A stretch of DNA of 64,000 bases from Flagellimonas okinawensis (GCF_029194005.1 NZ_JARFVA010000001.1:744001-808000), one strand, 5' to 3'; positions 1 to 8,848 are shown, counted from the stretch's first letter. Notes: generated by a model not told the origin, from the letters alone. Numbers and translations: made by a program.

Positions 1-505
1 GACAAAAGATGGCCTTTGAAACTATCCAAAAGACCACAGGCCCCAGCAGGGGTTTCCATTTACGGAGATACAGTTCTTGTAGCCGATTTTTATAACCACC
101 GAATCATCGTACAGACACCGAATGAATGCTTCACTATTGGTAGGCAGGGGCACAAAGATGGGGAGCTGTACTATCCGATAGACGTAAAGATGAAGGATAA
201 CAGGATATATGTGGCCGATGCGTACAACAGCAGAATACAGGTCTTCGGGTTCGATGGAACACACCTAAAAACCATTGGTGGAAATGAAAAAATGAACGTC
301 GCTTCCGGTATTGCAATGGGGGGGAAGGGAGTTCGCAATTACGGACCAAGAAAATGGCCGGGTGTTGATTTACAACTTTGATGGATCATTGCGGCAAGTC
401 TTGACCGAAAGCATCAAGTATCCAACGGATGTGCAATTCGACGGGGAATACCTATACAGCACGAATTTTAAGGAGAACGCAATTTTAATCTGGTCCAGAA
501 AATAG
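1..505 (+). pseudogene. NHL-repeat protein, 5' truncated by the window, with a frameshift
   Basis: The reading frame is open from base 1, so the true start lies outside the window. The translation shows four NHL-type beta-propeller blades, with signatures such as VLVADFYNHRI, IYVADAYNSRIQVFGFDG, VLIYNFDG and LYSTNFKENAILIW. The frame breaks at a run of seven G at 318-324: frame 1 runs to a stop at 381, while the homologous blade continues in frame 2 (EFAITDQENGRVLIYNFDG) to a stop at 505. Removing one G restores one continuous propeller, so this is either a real homopolymer frameshift or a sequencing error. NHL propellers usually bind proteins or ligands; the substrate here is unknown. Confidence 0.75.
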
Positions 506-947
506 TGGGGACATTGGACAATTCACTTGTTCCTTAAAAAGTTCGCTTTACAAAACGACCATCCTTTAAACTGAGCGGGAAACCGATTAAGCCATTACTG
601 AAAACAAGATTCCCAGAATCATGTTTTTGTCCCAAATTTAAAGTTCACTTTCCCGCTTGTTGTTTGAACAATCCAATCGAAAAACGTAAATGATCGAACC
701 TTCATTGATTTAAAATATCAGAACCATTGTTCTACGTATACGGACCAGGACCCTTGACCTCTTTAATCAAAAAAATCCAATGTGTTTCTAAGTATGCCGT
801 ATCATCTGTGAGCCATATCGTAGGGAGTCCGAACCATCATTCCATGAAGTCGGCATTGTATTGGGCCTGTTTGACCCAAGTAGGGTTTGACGTATGCCAA
901 TTGTTATATTACTGAAACAAATAATAAATCCTTAAATCTTAATTTTT
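506..947. other. Intergenic region, no gene seen
   Basis: No recognised gene lies between the NHL-repeat stop and the DUF4382 lipoprotein. The short open frame at 727-915 has no family resemblance, ribosome-binding context or typical composition. The last 60 bases before 948 presumably hold the promoter of the lipoprotein gene, but no confident -33/-7 pair was found. Confidence 0.5.
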
Positions 948-1901
948 ATGAAGACCCTTTTGAAAAACTTGGGAATTATCTTTGGAACAATGCTTTTGAT
1001 AGTATCCTGTAGTGACAACAATGAAAATGACAATGTAGAGAAGGAATCTTATCAAACAACCCTTAAAATGACCGATGCACCCATTGACAATGCGAACGTG
1101 GAAGCGGTGTTCATCACGGTCTCCGATGTAAAGGTGGACGGAAACTCCATTGAGGGGTTCTCCAAGACCACTTTTGACCTTTCGGCCTTGGTCAACGGCC
1201 AGACGAAGACCTTGGGCAATCTCCAAATGGAGGCAGGGACCTATTCCAACATTGAATTGGTCCTGGACTATGCCAATGACATGAACGGCAACAGTCCCGG
1301 ATGTTATGTGGAAATGGCCGATGGGACCAAGGACAGGATAGAGGCCTCTTCCAATACTGTGGACATCACGGATGCCTTTGAGGTCTTTGCCACCAATACC
1401 AATGAGATCATCATCGATTTCGACCTGCGAAAGACCATAAAGGAAGAACAGGGGACCTTGGAATCGGACTTTGATTTCGTGACGCTTTCTGAGCTTTCCG
1501 CAGGTATTCGGACCGTAAACAAAGAAGCGACGGGAGAGATTTCGGGTACGGTCAACGATTCCCAAGATACGTCCGATAAAATTGTGGTGTATGCCTATGA
1601 AAAGGGCACATACAATGCCGAAGTGGAGACCCAGGGCCAGGGTGAGAGCAGTATCAGGTTCGCCAATGCCGTGACCAGTGCTGAAGTGGGCGGAATCAAC
1701 AACTCCTATAGCCTTAACTTTTTGGCCGAAGGGGAGTATGAACTCATCTTTGCTTCCTATACCCAAGATGGTACTGAGTTTTATTTCAACTCACAATTGG
1801 AAGTGGAGTCCACCACAGGTCTCGACCTGGGGGCCATCAATATCACATCGGCCCTACAGTTGAGCGCCAATGTCACCGTGACCGGGACCGCTTCGCTATA
1901 G
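948..1901 (+). CDS. DUF4382-type lipoprotein
   Basis: A 317-residue lipoprotein. The N-terminus is a short charged stretch, a hydrophobic segment and the lipobox LIVSC near residue 21, followed by an acidic Asn/Asp linker. From about residue 35 the protein resembles DUF4382 domains (opening KMTDAPIDNANVEAVFITVSDVKV, then a conserved FDLSAL segment and GTYSNIELVLD). The rest is predicted beta-rich. The function of the family is unknown; cell-envelope attachment is inferred from the lipobox. The gene stands alone and ends in a hairpin terminator shared with the convergent gene at 1963-2769. Confidence 0.8.
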   Translation: MKTLLKNLGIIFGTMLLIVSCSDNNENDNVEKESYQTTLKMTDAPIDNANVEAVFITVSDVKVDGNSIEGFSKTTFDLSALVNGQTKTLGNLQMEAGTYSNIELVLDYANDMNGNSPGCYVEMADGTKDRIEASSNTVDITDAFEVFATNTNEIIIDFDLRKTIKEEQGTLESDFDFVTLSELSAGIRTVNKEATGEISGTVNDSQDTSDKIVVYAYEKGTYNAEVETQGQGESSIRFANAVTSAEVGGINNSYSLNFLAEGEYELIFASYTQDGTEFYFNSQLEVESTTGLDLGAINITSALQLSANVTVTGTASL

Positions 1902-1924
1902 GCAATCCCATCGATTATAACAAG

Positions 1925-1950
1925 AAAAGCCCCAGAACGGGGCTTTTTTT
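1925..1950. terminator. Bidirectional intrinsic terminator
   Basis: AAAAGCCCC (1925-1933) and GGGGCTTTT (1939-1947) form a perfect 9-bp stem with loop AGAAC. It is followed by further T on the plus strand, with A/T tracts on both sides. It lies between two convergent lipoprotein genes and fits both strands. Confidence 0.85.
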
Positions 1951-1962
1951 ATGGTCAAGGTT

Positions 1963-2769
1963 TTATTTGCCACCATTGGCCTGTAAATCTGCCAAACAGG
2001 CGGCATCCAATCCTGGAATGGTGCCGCCACTGATCATATTGATGAGCCCCTCACCGGTTTCCGCTGTCCAATACATCAGACAATCCTCAGTGGTACAATG
2101 CTTTCCGTGTGGCTCATCCTGATGCGTACTTTGCAATGGGGTACCGGCATTTACCAATCCCAATAGATGTCCAAACTCATGGTCAAGGACCGTGGTCTCC
2201 AGAACCGCAGTGCTCGGGGCCAAGGGTTGTCCGCTAAATTCCCGGATGGTATCCGCAAAGATGACAAAGGAGGTGTTCCTGTAGGCTACCCCCAATACGG
2301 AACCGTTTTCCGTGTTCTCGGAATATTCCCCATCAATAAAAAGGCCAAAAACCTTTAGGATACCCTCTTGGTTATAGGCTGTACGTATATCGTCCTCCAA
2401 GTTCCTGATATCCGTAATGGAATAAACGGCCTGCCCCGGGGATGAAATCTCTGTAAGCGCAATGGTAACCCCATCGGGTTTATGGAGCCGTTCCATCAAG
2501 AAGGACTCAAAATTGTCCAAGGTTGTTGCACTAGGCTTCAGACCTTCCACATAGAATATTTCAAGGTGCAGTGCTGGAAAACGGGAACCATCCAACAGAT
2601 CTGCGGCCGAATCCCCGACGGACTTACGGTTCTGTGAAACATCCATTGTGTCGTTCAATCCATTTCCATCATCCGCTTGTCCAGAGTCGGCACTGCAGCC
2701 AAGACCCAAAATACCAAGCAATCCCATTAAACAAATGGAACAAAATCTTTTTCTTACCTGTAATTCCAT
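1963..2769 (-). CDS. Metzincin-like zinc metalloprotease lipoprotein
   Basis: A 268-residue protein with a signal peptide and lipobox LGLGC (Cys25), so probably membrane-anchored in the envelope. The motif HEFGHLLGL at residues 197-205 is the zinc-binding HExxHxxG of metzincins. It is followed by His/Cys residues (H216, H221, C225, C230) and a possible Met-turn at CLMYW (M232). The region from about residue 66 to 260 forms the putative catalytic domain. The precise family was not identified; the spacing to the third ligand is longer than the classical HExxHxxGxxH. Its substrate is unknown, and no neighbour suggests one. Confidence 0.65.
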   Translation of the reverse strand: MELQVRKRFCSICLMGLLGILGLGCSADSGQADDGNGLNDTMDVSQNRKSVGDSAADLLDGSRFPALHLEIFYVEGLKPSATTLDNFESFLMERLHKPDGVTIALTEISSPGQAVYSITDIRNLEDDIRTAYNQEGILKVFGLFIDGEYSENTENGSVLGVAYRNTSFVIFADTIREFSGQPLAPSTAVLETTVLDHEFGHLLGLVNAGTPLQSTHQDEPHGKHCTTEDCLMYWTAETGEGLINMISGGTIPGLDAACLADLQANGGK

Positions 2770-3329
2770 ATTTACCCAACGGCAGATAAAAAAGGATAGT
2801 ATGCCCTTGTCCCGTTTATTTTTAAACCAAATTCCCTCGACCTAACGTTTCGAAAGACCTTTTTGGACAATCGCCTGAGCACCACCTTGCGGTGGCAAAA
2901 TATCAATCTTTTGCTTTTGGGCAGCAAAGAGTAGCTTTCACGACCTTTGGGGAAGGGGAATTTTTTACCACCATCAAATATATCATTGTGGTGGACATAA
3001 TTATCCCAAGTCTATCCTATTCCTTCAGTAACGCTAAGAACAAATCGCGGTTCATTGATAGTGAGTTTGGCAAAAAAGAATTTTAAAAGTAATACCCTAG
3101 ATAAAAAACATGTTCCCCACTCTTTTTTTGGTGTCCATGCCCATAATGGAACCATAGGTTTAATTAAGGGAAGGGATAAAGGAAGCTATCCCATTACCTT
3201 GGTCCATTCAGTAGAACCCTGGGAGCACAATAATCAGTTGGACATTATAGCTTACATAACGATGTAGATTAACAATGGATGTCCAAAAAAAAAAGAGGCC
3301 TGGTGACAGGCCCCTTCCATCAATCTTTG
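2770..3329. other. Intergenic region at the chromosome/island junction
   Basis: About 560 bases without a supported gene. Small open frames at 2892-3086 and 3055-3267 have no recognisable domain or credible start context. The region holds the upstream sequence of the metzincin-like gene and, at its right end, the terminator of the ParB-like gene. It probably contains the left boundary of the older island, but no repeat of the tRNA-Pro att core was found here by eye. Confidence 0.4.
3285..3312 (-). terminator. Intrinsic terminator of the ParB-like gene
   Basis: On the minus strand a GGCCTG/CAGGCC stem (3307-3312 with 3297-3302, loop GTGA on the plus strand) is followed by TC and a run of ten T (complement of 3285-3294). 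It lies just after the stop of the gene at 3330. Confidence 0.85.
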
Positions 3330-5126
3330 TTAATCCTCAATTGCCTTGGCCTGCCGTTCCAGAACTATAATCCTTTCCTTGATCCGTGCTTCACGCTTTT
3401 GACGACTTTCTGCATATGTTTCTTCAATGGCCGAGATTTTTTTTTTGTAAAAGGATAGCATCGCCACATAGAAGGATTGGTTGGTCAGGTCATTGGTATG
3501 GTTGCTTTCCCCAAGGTGTACCTGTCGGGTCAACAAAAACCGTATCAGTTTATAGAAGGTCTCTTTCTTGAAGTTTTGTTTGAACCGGGCCACCAGCTCC
3601 TCTCGGGACAATTTGGAATCCTCCCCAATGAACCCCTCAAAATGTTCCCTTTGACTATAATATCCAATGTTGTTCTCAAACAGTGAGATGGAGATGGCCA
3701 CCATTTCATCCGTGGTCAAAGGTTTGTTCCTATTGATGTAATTCGTTTCCCGGATCATATCCACCACTTCCTTGAACTGGTGGTTGTTCTCGATCTGTTT
3801 TTTCCTAAGTTCCCGTGTATGAATCTTGATGATCTGTTCCTCTGGGGAACATTCAGCCATCTTCCGTTTCTCCAAGGACTTGGCACCTGAACTTCCATTA
3901 TTGGTTTCTTCCCTGACCTTTACAAAAATGGACTGTGTCAAGTAGGTATCCGTTTCCAGTAGAATACCCTTTTCAAATCCATTTTCCACGGCCTTGTCCC
4001 ATGCCTCCTTTTCCTCGGTGAAGGATTCCAAAGCTTCGTCAAGGAATTCAGCCAATTCTTCCTCGGTGTATTCATAGTGCCGGTGCTCTTCTTTAATGCT
4101 TTTCATGGTAGGCTCAACAGGCTCCTTTAAAATTTCGAATTCATTGGTCAAATGTACTTCTAGACCTTCTTTTTCCATTTGGGCCATGACCCACTGGTTG
4201 CGTTCCTCGTCCACCCAATATTTGTTGATGTTGGGCACCAGTTTCAATCCTTCCTTTTTTACTCTTTTCAGGAGTTGCAAAAAGGTCTTTGTCTTTTTGT
4301 TCTCAAAACAGGAGGTCCGGGTACAGACCATCTTCCCTTCCCCGAACAAGTTGCCTTGGTTGGCAGCGTTGAAAGGGCAGGCAACACATGCCCCTGCTTT
4401 GGGCAATAAGGTCTTATCTGTCACATCAAAGCCGGCCTTGGTCAGGTCAAAGGTTCGGCTCTCGATCATCCGTTTAATCCGATGTTCCTGAAATTTCCCT
4501 TCCAGGCTTTCCAATAACATCTGTTGTTCGCCGGGCTCAAAAAGTGCCACTGCGACTCCCAAGGACAAGGTCATTTCCCCATTTCGGACAAAGGCCTTGA
4601 ATCCCTCGATCAAACCGGCCAATTTGATACGCTGGCGGACATAGTTCTCCGAACGCCCGAGACGTTTGGCAATCTCAACGGGTTCGTAACGGTCCAACAA
4701 AAATTGGATGGCCTCGGCCTCCTCAGTAGGTTCCACATCTTTCCTTTGGAGGTTTTCGATGATCTGGACTTCCAAAATTTCAGAGCCCGCATATTCCCTT
4801 ATCATGGCTGGAATAGTAGGCAATCCTGCCAATTTACTGGCTCGAAATCGCCTTTCACCCATGATGATGATATAGCCGTCATCAGATTTTCTCACAGTGA
4901 TGGGCTGCAATACACCATGCTCGGCAATACTCTGTGCCAAATGATTGAGACTTTGTTCATCCAAGGTTTTTCTGGGTTGTGTCGGATCTGGCGAAACCAA
5001 ACCGATTTCCAACATCTGGATCTGTGGAACAGAGTTCCGTTCCTTCTGCGGTGTGGGTCGCTCTGCTTTTGATGATTGGTCCGCATTCCTTTTGCTTGTC
5101 GCTCTTTGTTTTGTTTGTGTTTCCAT
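3330..5126 (-). CDS. ParB/Spo0J-family protein of a mobile element
   Basis: A 598-residue protein. Residues about 35-125 form a ParB N-terminal domain (PTQPRKTLDE, GERRFRASKLAGLPTIPAM, ENLQRKDVEPTEEAEA). A KorB/Spo0J-type helix-turn-helix follows (VEIAKRLGRSENYVRQRI). After residue 230 comes a Cys-rich stretch (CVACPF, then two further Cys about 25-30 residues on) that could bind zinc. The remaining 300 residues are helical, charged and unrecognised. It is about twice the length of chromosomal ParB (301 residues at 59720) and has no ParA partner beside it, as is usual for orphan ParB-like proteins of Bacteroidota elements. Its job may be element maintenance or regulation; direct repeats upstream could be its site. 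Confidence 0.8.
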   Translation of the reverse strand: METQTKQRATSKRNADQSSKAERPTPQKERNSVPQIQMLEIGLVSPDPTQPRKTLDEQSLNHLAQSIAEHGVLQPITVRKSDDGYIIIMGERRFRASKLAGLPTIPAMIREYAGSEILEVQIIENLQRKDVEPTEEAEAIQFLLDRYEPVEIAKRLGRSENYVRQRIKLAGLIEGFKAFVRNGEMTLSLGVAVALFEPGEQQMLLESLEGKFQEHRIKRMIESRTFDLTKAGFDVTDKTLLPKAGACVACPFNAANQGNLFGEGKMVCTRTSCFENKKTKTFLQLLKRVKKEGLKLVPNINKYWVDEERNQWVMAQMEKEGLEVHLTNEFEILKEPVEPTMKSIKEEHRHYEYTEEELAEFLDEALESFTEEKEAWDKAVENGFEKGILLETDTYLTQSIFVKVREETNNGSSGAKSLEKRKMAECSPEEQIIKIHTRELRKKQIENNHQFKEVVDMIRETNYINRNKPLTTDEMVAISISLFENNIGYYSQREHFEGFIGEDSKLSREELVARFKQNFKKETFYKLIRFLLTRQVHLGESNHTNDLTNQSFYVAMLSFYKKKISAIEETYAESRQKREARIKERIIVLERQAKAIED

Positions 5127-5157
5127 GATTTTTTGGATTTTTGGTTAAACAATATTT

Positions 5158-5205
5158 GAGCGGAAACCAAGCGGAAGACAAAATTTTGGAGCGGCAAGGA
5201 AACGG
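5158..5205. repeat. Two imperfect 17-bp direct repeats upstream of the ParB-like gene
   Basis: GAGCGGAAACCAAGCGG (5158-5174) and GAGCGGCAAGGAAACGG (5189-5205) agree at 13 of 17 positions and start 31 bases apart, close to three helical turns. They sit within 80 bases of the ParB-like start. A binding site for that protein is plausible but unproven. Confidence 0.35.
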
Positions 5206-5511
5206 AATAAACAGTGACCATCGGAACGGTTTTATGCCGTCCCTTGTCCGAGAAAATAGTGCGAGCTTAACTTTCGGGAATATTGGTAAGAAAATAAAAG
5301 TTATAAGGCAAAATTCAAGCGTTGGTACCTGATGTGATTTATAATGGTTTCAAAAGCGCTCCTTGGGAACCCAATGGTTGCCCTTACCATGCATATAGAC
5401 AAGTTTAAGAATTTTGGCCCAAGAGCACACTGTTCATTAATTTGTTTATAACACACCGTCGACAAAGCCCCTACCCCATTGACTTTCTTCCTGGAAAAAA
5501 CTAACTTCACT

Positions 5512-5584
5512 ACATGGTAAACATCGGTGTTCACAATTCACTTGAAATATCAAAATAGCTCATGAACACCGATGTTTACCATGT
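5512..5584. repeat. Perfect 22-bp inverted repeat, 29-base spacer
   Basis: The left arm (5512-5533) and right arm (5563-5584) are exact reverse complements. They begin ACATGGTAAACATCG and end CGATGTTTACCATGT. Arms of this size and layout recall the paired inverted-repeat operators bound by AbiEi antitoxins, but this pair lies about 145 bases upstream of the abiEi start. An attachment or recombination site is another possibility. Confidence 0.7.
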
Positions 5585-5594
5585 GGAAAATTTG

Positions 5595-5628
5595 CCTAGT
5601 GCTGTTGGTCAAGACCAACAGCACTAGG
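5595..5628. repeat. Perfect 16-bp inverted repeat (strong hairpin)
   Basis: CCTAGTGCTGTTGGTC (5595-5610) and GACCAACAGCACTAGG (5613-5628) are separated by only AA. RNA from either strand would fold into a very stable hairpin. There is no T run after it, so it is not a classical terminator. It could be an operator, an attenuator or the scar of a small element. Confidence 0.7.
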
Positions 5629-5681
5629 TTTACACCCTCCATCTTTTGTGATTTTCACTCTTGTCTCCCCAAAAATTTATT

Positions 5682-5710
5682 CGTCACATTTTTTTACTAA
5701 ATTTGTGACG
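5682..5710 (+). promoter_or_regulatory. Candidate abiE promoter with an operator-like repeat
   Basis: TAAATTTG at 5698-5705 matches the Bacteroidota -7 consensus TAnnTTTG and lies about 22 bases upstream of the abiEi ATG. It is flanked by the inverted repeat CGTCACA (5682-5688) / TGTGACG (5704-5710), so a repressor bound there would cover the promoter. No clear -33 element was seen. Confidence 0.4.
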
Positions 5711-5726
5711 GAAAATAATTGACAAA

Positions 5727-6341
5727 ATGCCCATACCCACTGAAAAACTTATAAAAAATTCAATTTCGAACCATAAGCGTGGAAAAATTTTTTTCCCGAA
5801 AAACTTTTCCAAATTCGGTACATCTGAAGCGATAAGGCAAGCATTGAAAAGGTTAGAGGACAAAGGTTTTTTGATCCGATTGGCCCAAGGCATTTATCTA
5901 TATCCCAAAGAACACAAGCTACTTGGGACGTTATATCCGTCTTTGGAAGAAATTGCCAAAGCAATCTCTAAAAGGGATAAGGCCAGAATTATTCCCACTG
6001 GGATTCAGGCACTCAACCAACTGGGGCTTTCCACACAGGTACCTTTGAATTTAGTTTACTTAACGGACGGAACTTCCCGTACCATATCCGTTGGGGAAAA
6101 TACAATAAAGTTTAAAAAGGCTTCCCCTAAAATTCTAGCCGTCAAGAGTGAGACCAATATCCTTATCATGCAAGCCCTGCGCCAATTGGGCAAACACAAT
6201 ATAGATGACAAAACCTTGGAAAAAATAAATATGATACTCCAAAAGGTTGACAGAGAATCAATAGTTCATGATATGAAACTAGCTCCTGTTTGGATTTCTG
6301 AAATTATGCAAAATTCACTATCAAAAAGGGAACCGACATGA
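5727..6341 (+). CDS. abiEi: AbiEi-like antitoxin (DUF6088-type)
   Basis: A 204-residue protein that matches AbiEi/DUF6088 antitoxins. It has an N-terminal winged-helix region (FGTSEAIRQALKRLEDKGFLIRLAQGIYLYP, about residues 33-64) and a C-terminal domain of the AbiEi type (IIPTGIQALNQLGLSTQVP). AbiEi proteins bind inverted repeats upstream of their own operon and repress it, and antagonise the AbiEii toxin. The stop overlaps the start of the toxin gene by 4 bases (ATGA), so the two are translationally coupled. The upstream inverted repeats are candidate operators. Confidence 0.85.
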   Translation: MPIPTEKLIKNSISNHKRGKIFFPKNFSKFGTSEAIRQALKRLEDKGFLIRLAQGIYLYPKEHKLLGTLYPSLEEIAKAISKRDKARIIPTGIQALNQLGLSTQVPLNLVYLTDGTSRTISVGENTIKFKKASPKILAVKSETNILIMQALRQLGKHNIDDKTLEKINMILQKVDRESIVHDMKLAPVWISEIMQNSLSKREPT

Positions 6342-7336
6342 AGGAATGGTTTGATTTATCCGAACAGGACAGAAGAGAAGTGATTGTTCAAACAAGTATT
6401 TTAAAAGGCCTTTCACAGGCGGCCATAGAAAAGGATTGGTGGGTGGTCGCTGTCCTTCGCACCCTATTCGAAACCAAATATTCAAACCACCTGGTTTTCA
6501 AAGGAGGTACATCCTTGAGCAAAGCATGGAGACTTATTGAGCGCTTTTCGGAGGACATAGATCTGGGTATGGATAAATCCTTTTTTGAATTTGAGGGAGA
6601 TCTTTCCCGAAAACAGGTTAAAAAACTTAGAAAGGCATCATGCAAGTTTGTGAGCGAGATACTGCCGCAAGATTTAGAGGATAAGCTTCATGAAATGGGC
6701 ATCAAGGATTTTACCATCCATGTCCGCGATTTTGAAGAATCAGATACTGATCCCTTGGCCATTGAAATCCGCTATAAGTCATTGGTCGACAAGGTTCCCT
6801 ATTTAGAACCAAGAATACTGGTTGAAATAAGCTCCAGGTCACTTCGGGGACCCTTTGAAAATAGAGAAGTTATATCGTTTATTGGGGAAATGTACAGAGG
6901 CCTATCCTTTGCTGATAAAGCCGTTAATATACCCACAGTTTTGCCTCAACGCACATTTTTGGAAAAACTGTTCCTATTGCATGAGGAATTTCAGAAACCA
7001 AAAGAACGGGGACCAATAAGAGGTCATCGAATGACAAGGCATTTATATGATGTATCCAGAATGATGGATACAGGATTTGGGGAATCGGCAATAAAGGACA
7101 AAGCATTGTACGACAAAATTGTGGCACACCGAGAAGTATATGCACGAATATCTTGGATCGATTATTCAAAGCATGGTTATAAAACTTTGAATTTCATTCC
7201 ACCTGAAGAAGTTATGGCAGAATGGGAAGAAGATTATGCGGAGATGAAAGAGAGCATGTTCTATGGTAAAACGGAAAGCTTTAAAGATTTAATCAACAAG
7301 CTAACCGGCTTGAGAGATAGGTTTAATTCAGCCTAG
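6338..7336 (+). CDS. abiEii: AbiEii/AbiGii-family nucleotidyltransferase toxin
   Basis: A 332-residue protein of the AbiEii nucleotidyltransferase family. The signature GGTSLSK (residues 56-62) followed by SEDIDL (71-76) gives the catalytic DxD pair of the polymerase-beta fold, with D73 and D75 as likely metal ligands. Members act as toxins in type IV toxin-antitoxin systems and cause abortive infection; some modify tRNA 3' ends. It overlaps the antitoxin gene. Length and motifs look intact, so the system is probably functional. Confidence 0.9.
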   Translation: MKEWFDLSEQDRREVIVQTSILKGLSQAAIEKDWWVVAVLRTLFETKYSNHLVFKGGTSLSKAWRLIERFSEDIDLGMDKSFFEFEGDLSRKQVKKLRKASCKFVSEILPQDLEDKLHEMGIKDFTIHVRDFEESDTDPLAIEIRYKSLVDKVPYLEPRILVEISSRSLRGPFENREVISFIGEMYRGLSFADKAVNIPTVLPQRTFLEKLFLLHEEFQKPKERGPIRGHRMTRHLYDVSRMMDTGFGESAIKDKALYDKIVAHREVYARISWIDYSKHGYKTLNFIPPEEVMAEWEEDYAEMKESMFYGKTESFKDLINKLTGLRDRFNSA

Positions 7337-7573
7337 TTCATTTTGATTCCAATTGTTCTCAAATAGCCCAGAAACAGGACTCAAATGTTAAAGTAGCGTT
7401 GAAGTAGAGTCCCTTTCCGCGACAGCTGACTTTTGACCCCTTGAAACTAAGTGTCCTGTCTTATCTGTTGAAGTCGAACTGCATTCGATATTGCGCATAA
7501 AACAACCCGCTCATCAGCAAAAACTGCTTTCCTGAAAGGTATTCTAAATAGAAATAACAATACCCCTACAGCT

Positions 7574-8848
7574 CTACCGTACAATTCTCAAATTGGGAAC
7601 CCCACTGTTATCTTGAATTTTATGGCTGCTCTCATCCAATATGTTTTTCAATTGGGCCATGTCCTTACTGATTTTCTTTTCCACCACCCTTGCATACTTT
7701 TGGGTCGTAGAAAGCTTGGTATGCCCCAAGAGCTTGGAAACGGTCTCTATGGGTACGTCGTTCATAAGGGTGATTGTTGTTGCAAAGGTATGTCTGGCCA
7801 CATGGAACGTTAGGTGCTTATCAATATTTGCCCTTTGTGCAATGATCTTTAGGTATTGGTTCACCTTTTGATTTGAGTACACAGGAAGAACAATATCTTC
7901 ATTTTTGGGAAAATCCGCATACTTCTCCAAGATTTTCTTGGCTTTGGTCAATAGGGGGACCTTGACTTCGGTCTTGGTCTTTTGGCGCTTTACATCGATC
8001 CATAGTTCCCCATCGATGCCGGATACGATACCGTTGGGTTTGAGAAGTTTGATCTCAATGTAGCTCAGTCCAGTATAGCATGCAAAAAGGAAAATATCGC
8101 GGACCAGTTCCATCCCCTTTTCCTCGAATTTCAATTGGCCCAGTGCCAAGATTTCCTCCTCTTCCAGAAAAGCACTGTCATAATCCTCCATTTTCACTTT
8201 ATAGAGGTTGAAGGGATTCTTGGGGATGCAATCAAATTTATAGGCCATGGTCACCAATTTCTTGAACCGTAGCATATGTTTCATGATGCCATTGTTGTTC
8301 AATGTTTGGAACGACTTGATGGGTTCGCAGTTCCGCAGGAAGTTTTCAAATTCAATCAAAAAGGCATAGTCAATGGAGGCCAACCCAATATCGGGCACCC
8401 GATATTTTTTGGCAATGAAACGTTTCAGGTAGGTCTCTGTAGAAGAATAGTTCTTGACTGTCCCTTTGGCCAGTTTGGGCAACTCATAGGTTCGGTTATA
8501 CTCCAAAAGGTCCAATAGGGTGAGCATCACCTTGTCCTTCCCCAGATATCTAAGCTTGATGGATTGTGCCGTTATAAAGTTGCTCTCCGCACAGAGTTGT
8601 CGATGGCATTCCAGTAATTTTGCCCGGACGTCGTCCAAATATTTGTTGACAACAACGGATTCACTGGCCCTATGGTCCATTTTTCCCAAAATAGGACACC
8701 ATCGTTCTTCAAAAGTTGATCGATGGACACTGAGATCTGCATTTTTTCCTTTACATCTGATTCGGACATAAATTGGAAAACGTCCATCTTTTTTTCTTCC
8801 TGATTTTTTCAGCCAAAAACTGATACTGAAGGCGTTAGAGGTATTCAT
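7574..8848 (-). CDS. Tyrosine recombinase/integrase of the older island
   Basis: A 424-residue site-specific integrase with an N-terminal arm-binding domain, a SAM-like core-binding domain (about 110-215) and a C-terminal catalytic domain. Catalytic boxes seen are CYTGLSYIEI (Ser262 where most family members have Arg), HVARHTF (H349, R352), LLGH (H376) and Tyr385 in TTQKYARV. The missing first Arg is known from IntDOT-like recombinases of Bacteroidota. The start codon is 222 bases from the 13-bp att-like sequence at 9070, almost the same distance as the second integrase has from the tRNA-Pro copy, which suggests both used the same tRNA. It resembles the second integrase (22618-21380) but is clearly distinct. 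Confidence 0.92.
   Translation of the reverse strand: MNTSNAFSISFWLKKSGRKKDGRFPIYVRIRCKGKNADLSVHRSTFEERWCPILGKMDHRASESVVVNKYLDDVRAKLLECHRQLCAESNFITAQSIKLRYLGKDKVMLTLLDLLEYNRTYELPKLAKGTVKNYSSTETYLKRFIAKKYRVPDIGLASIDYAFLIEFENFLRNCEPIKSFQTLNNNGIMKHMLRFKKLVTMAYKFDCIPKNPFNLYKVKMEDYDSAFLEEEEILALGQLKFEEKGMELVRDIFLFACYTGLSYIEIKLLKPNGIVSGIDGELWIDVKRQKTKTEVKVPLLTKAKKILEKYADFPKNEDIVLPVYSNQKVNQYLKIIAQRANIDKHLTFHVARHTFATTITLMNDVPIETVSKLLGHTKLSTTQKYARVVEKKISKDMAQLKNILDESSHKIQDNSGVPNLRIVR

Larger units (their letters stand above)
5127..5726. other. Regulatory region between the ParB-like gene and the AbiE pair
   Basis: A 600-base divergent intergenic region. It contains the direct repeats at 5158-5205, a perfect 22-bp inverted repeat at 5512-5584, a perfect 16-bp inverted repeat at 5595-5628, and a 7-bp inverted repeat around a possible promoter element at 5682-5710. 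No coding sequence is supported. Confidence 0.6.

Noticed and set aside
727..915. Short open frame before the DUF4382 gene
   Set aside because: No domain, no ribosome-binding sequence, starts with TTG and overlaps nothing conserved.
2892..3267. Two small overlapping open frames
   Set aside because: No recognisable protein features; sequence looks like non-coding junction DNA.
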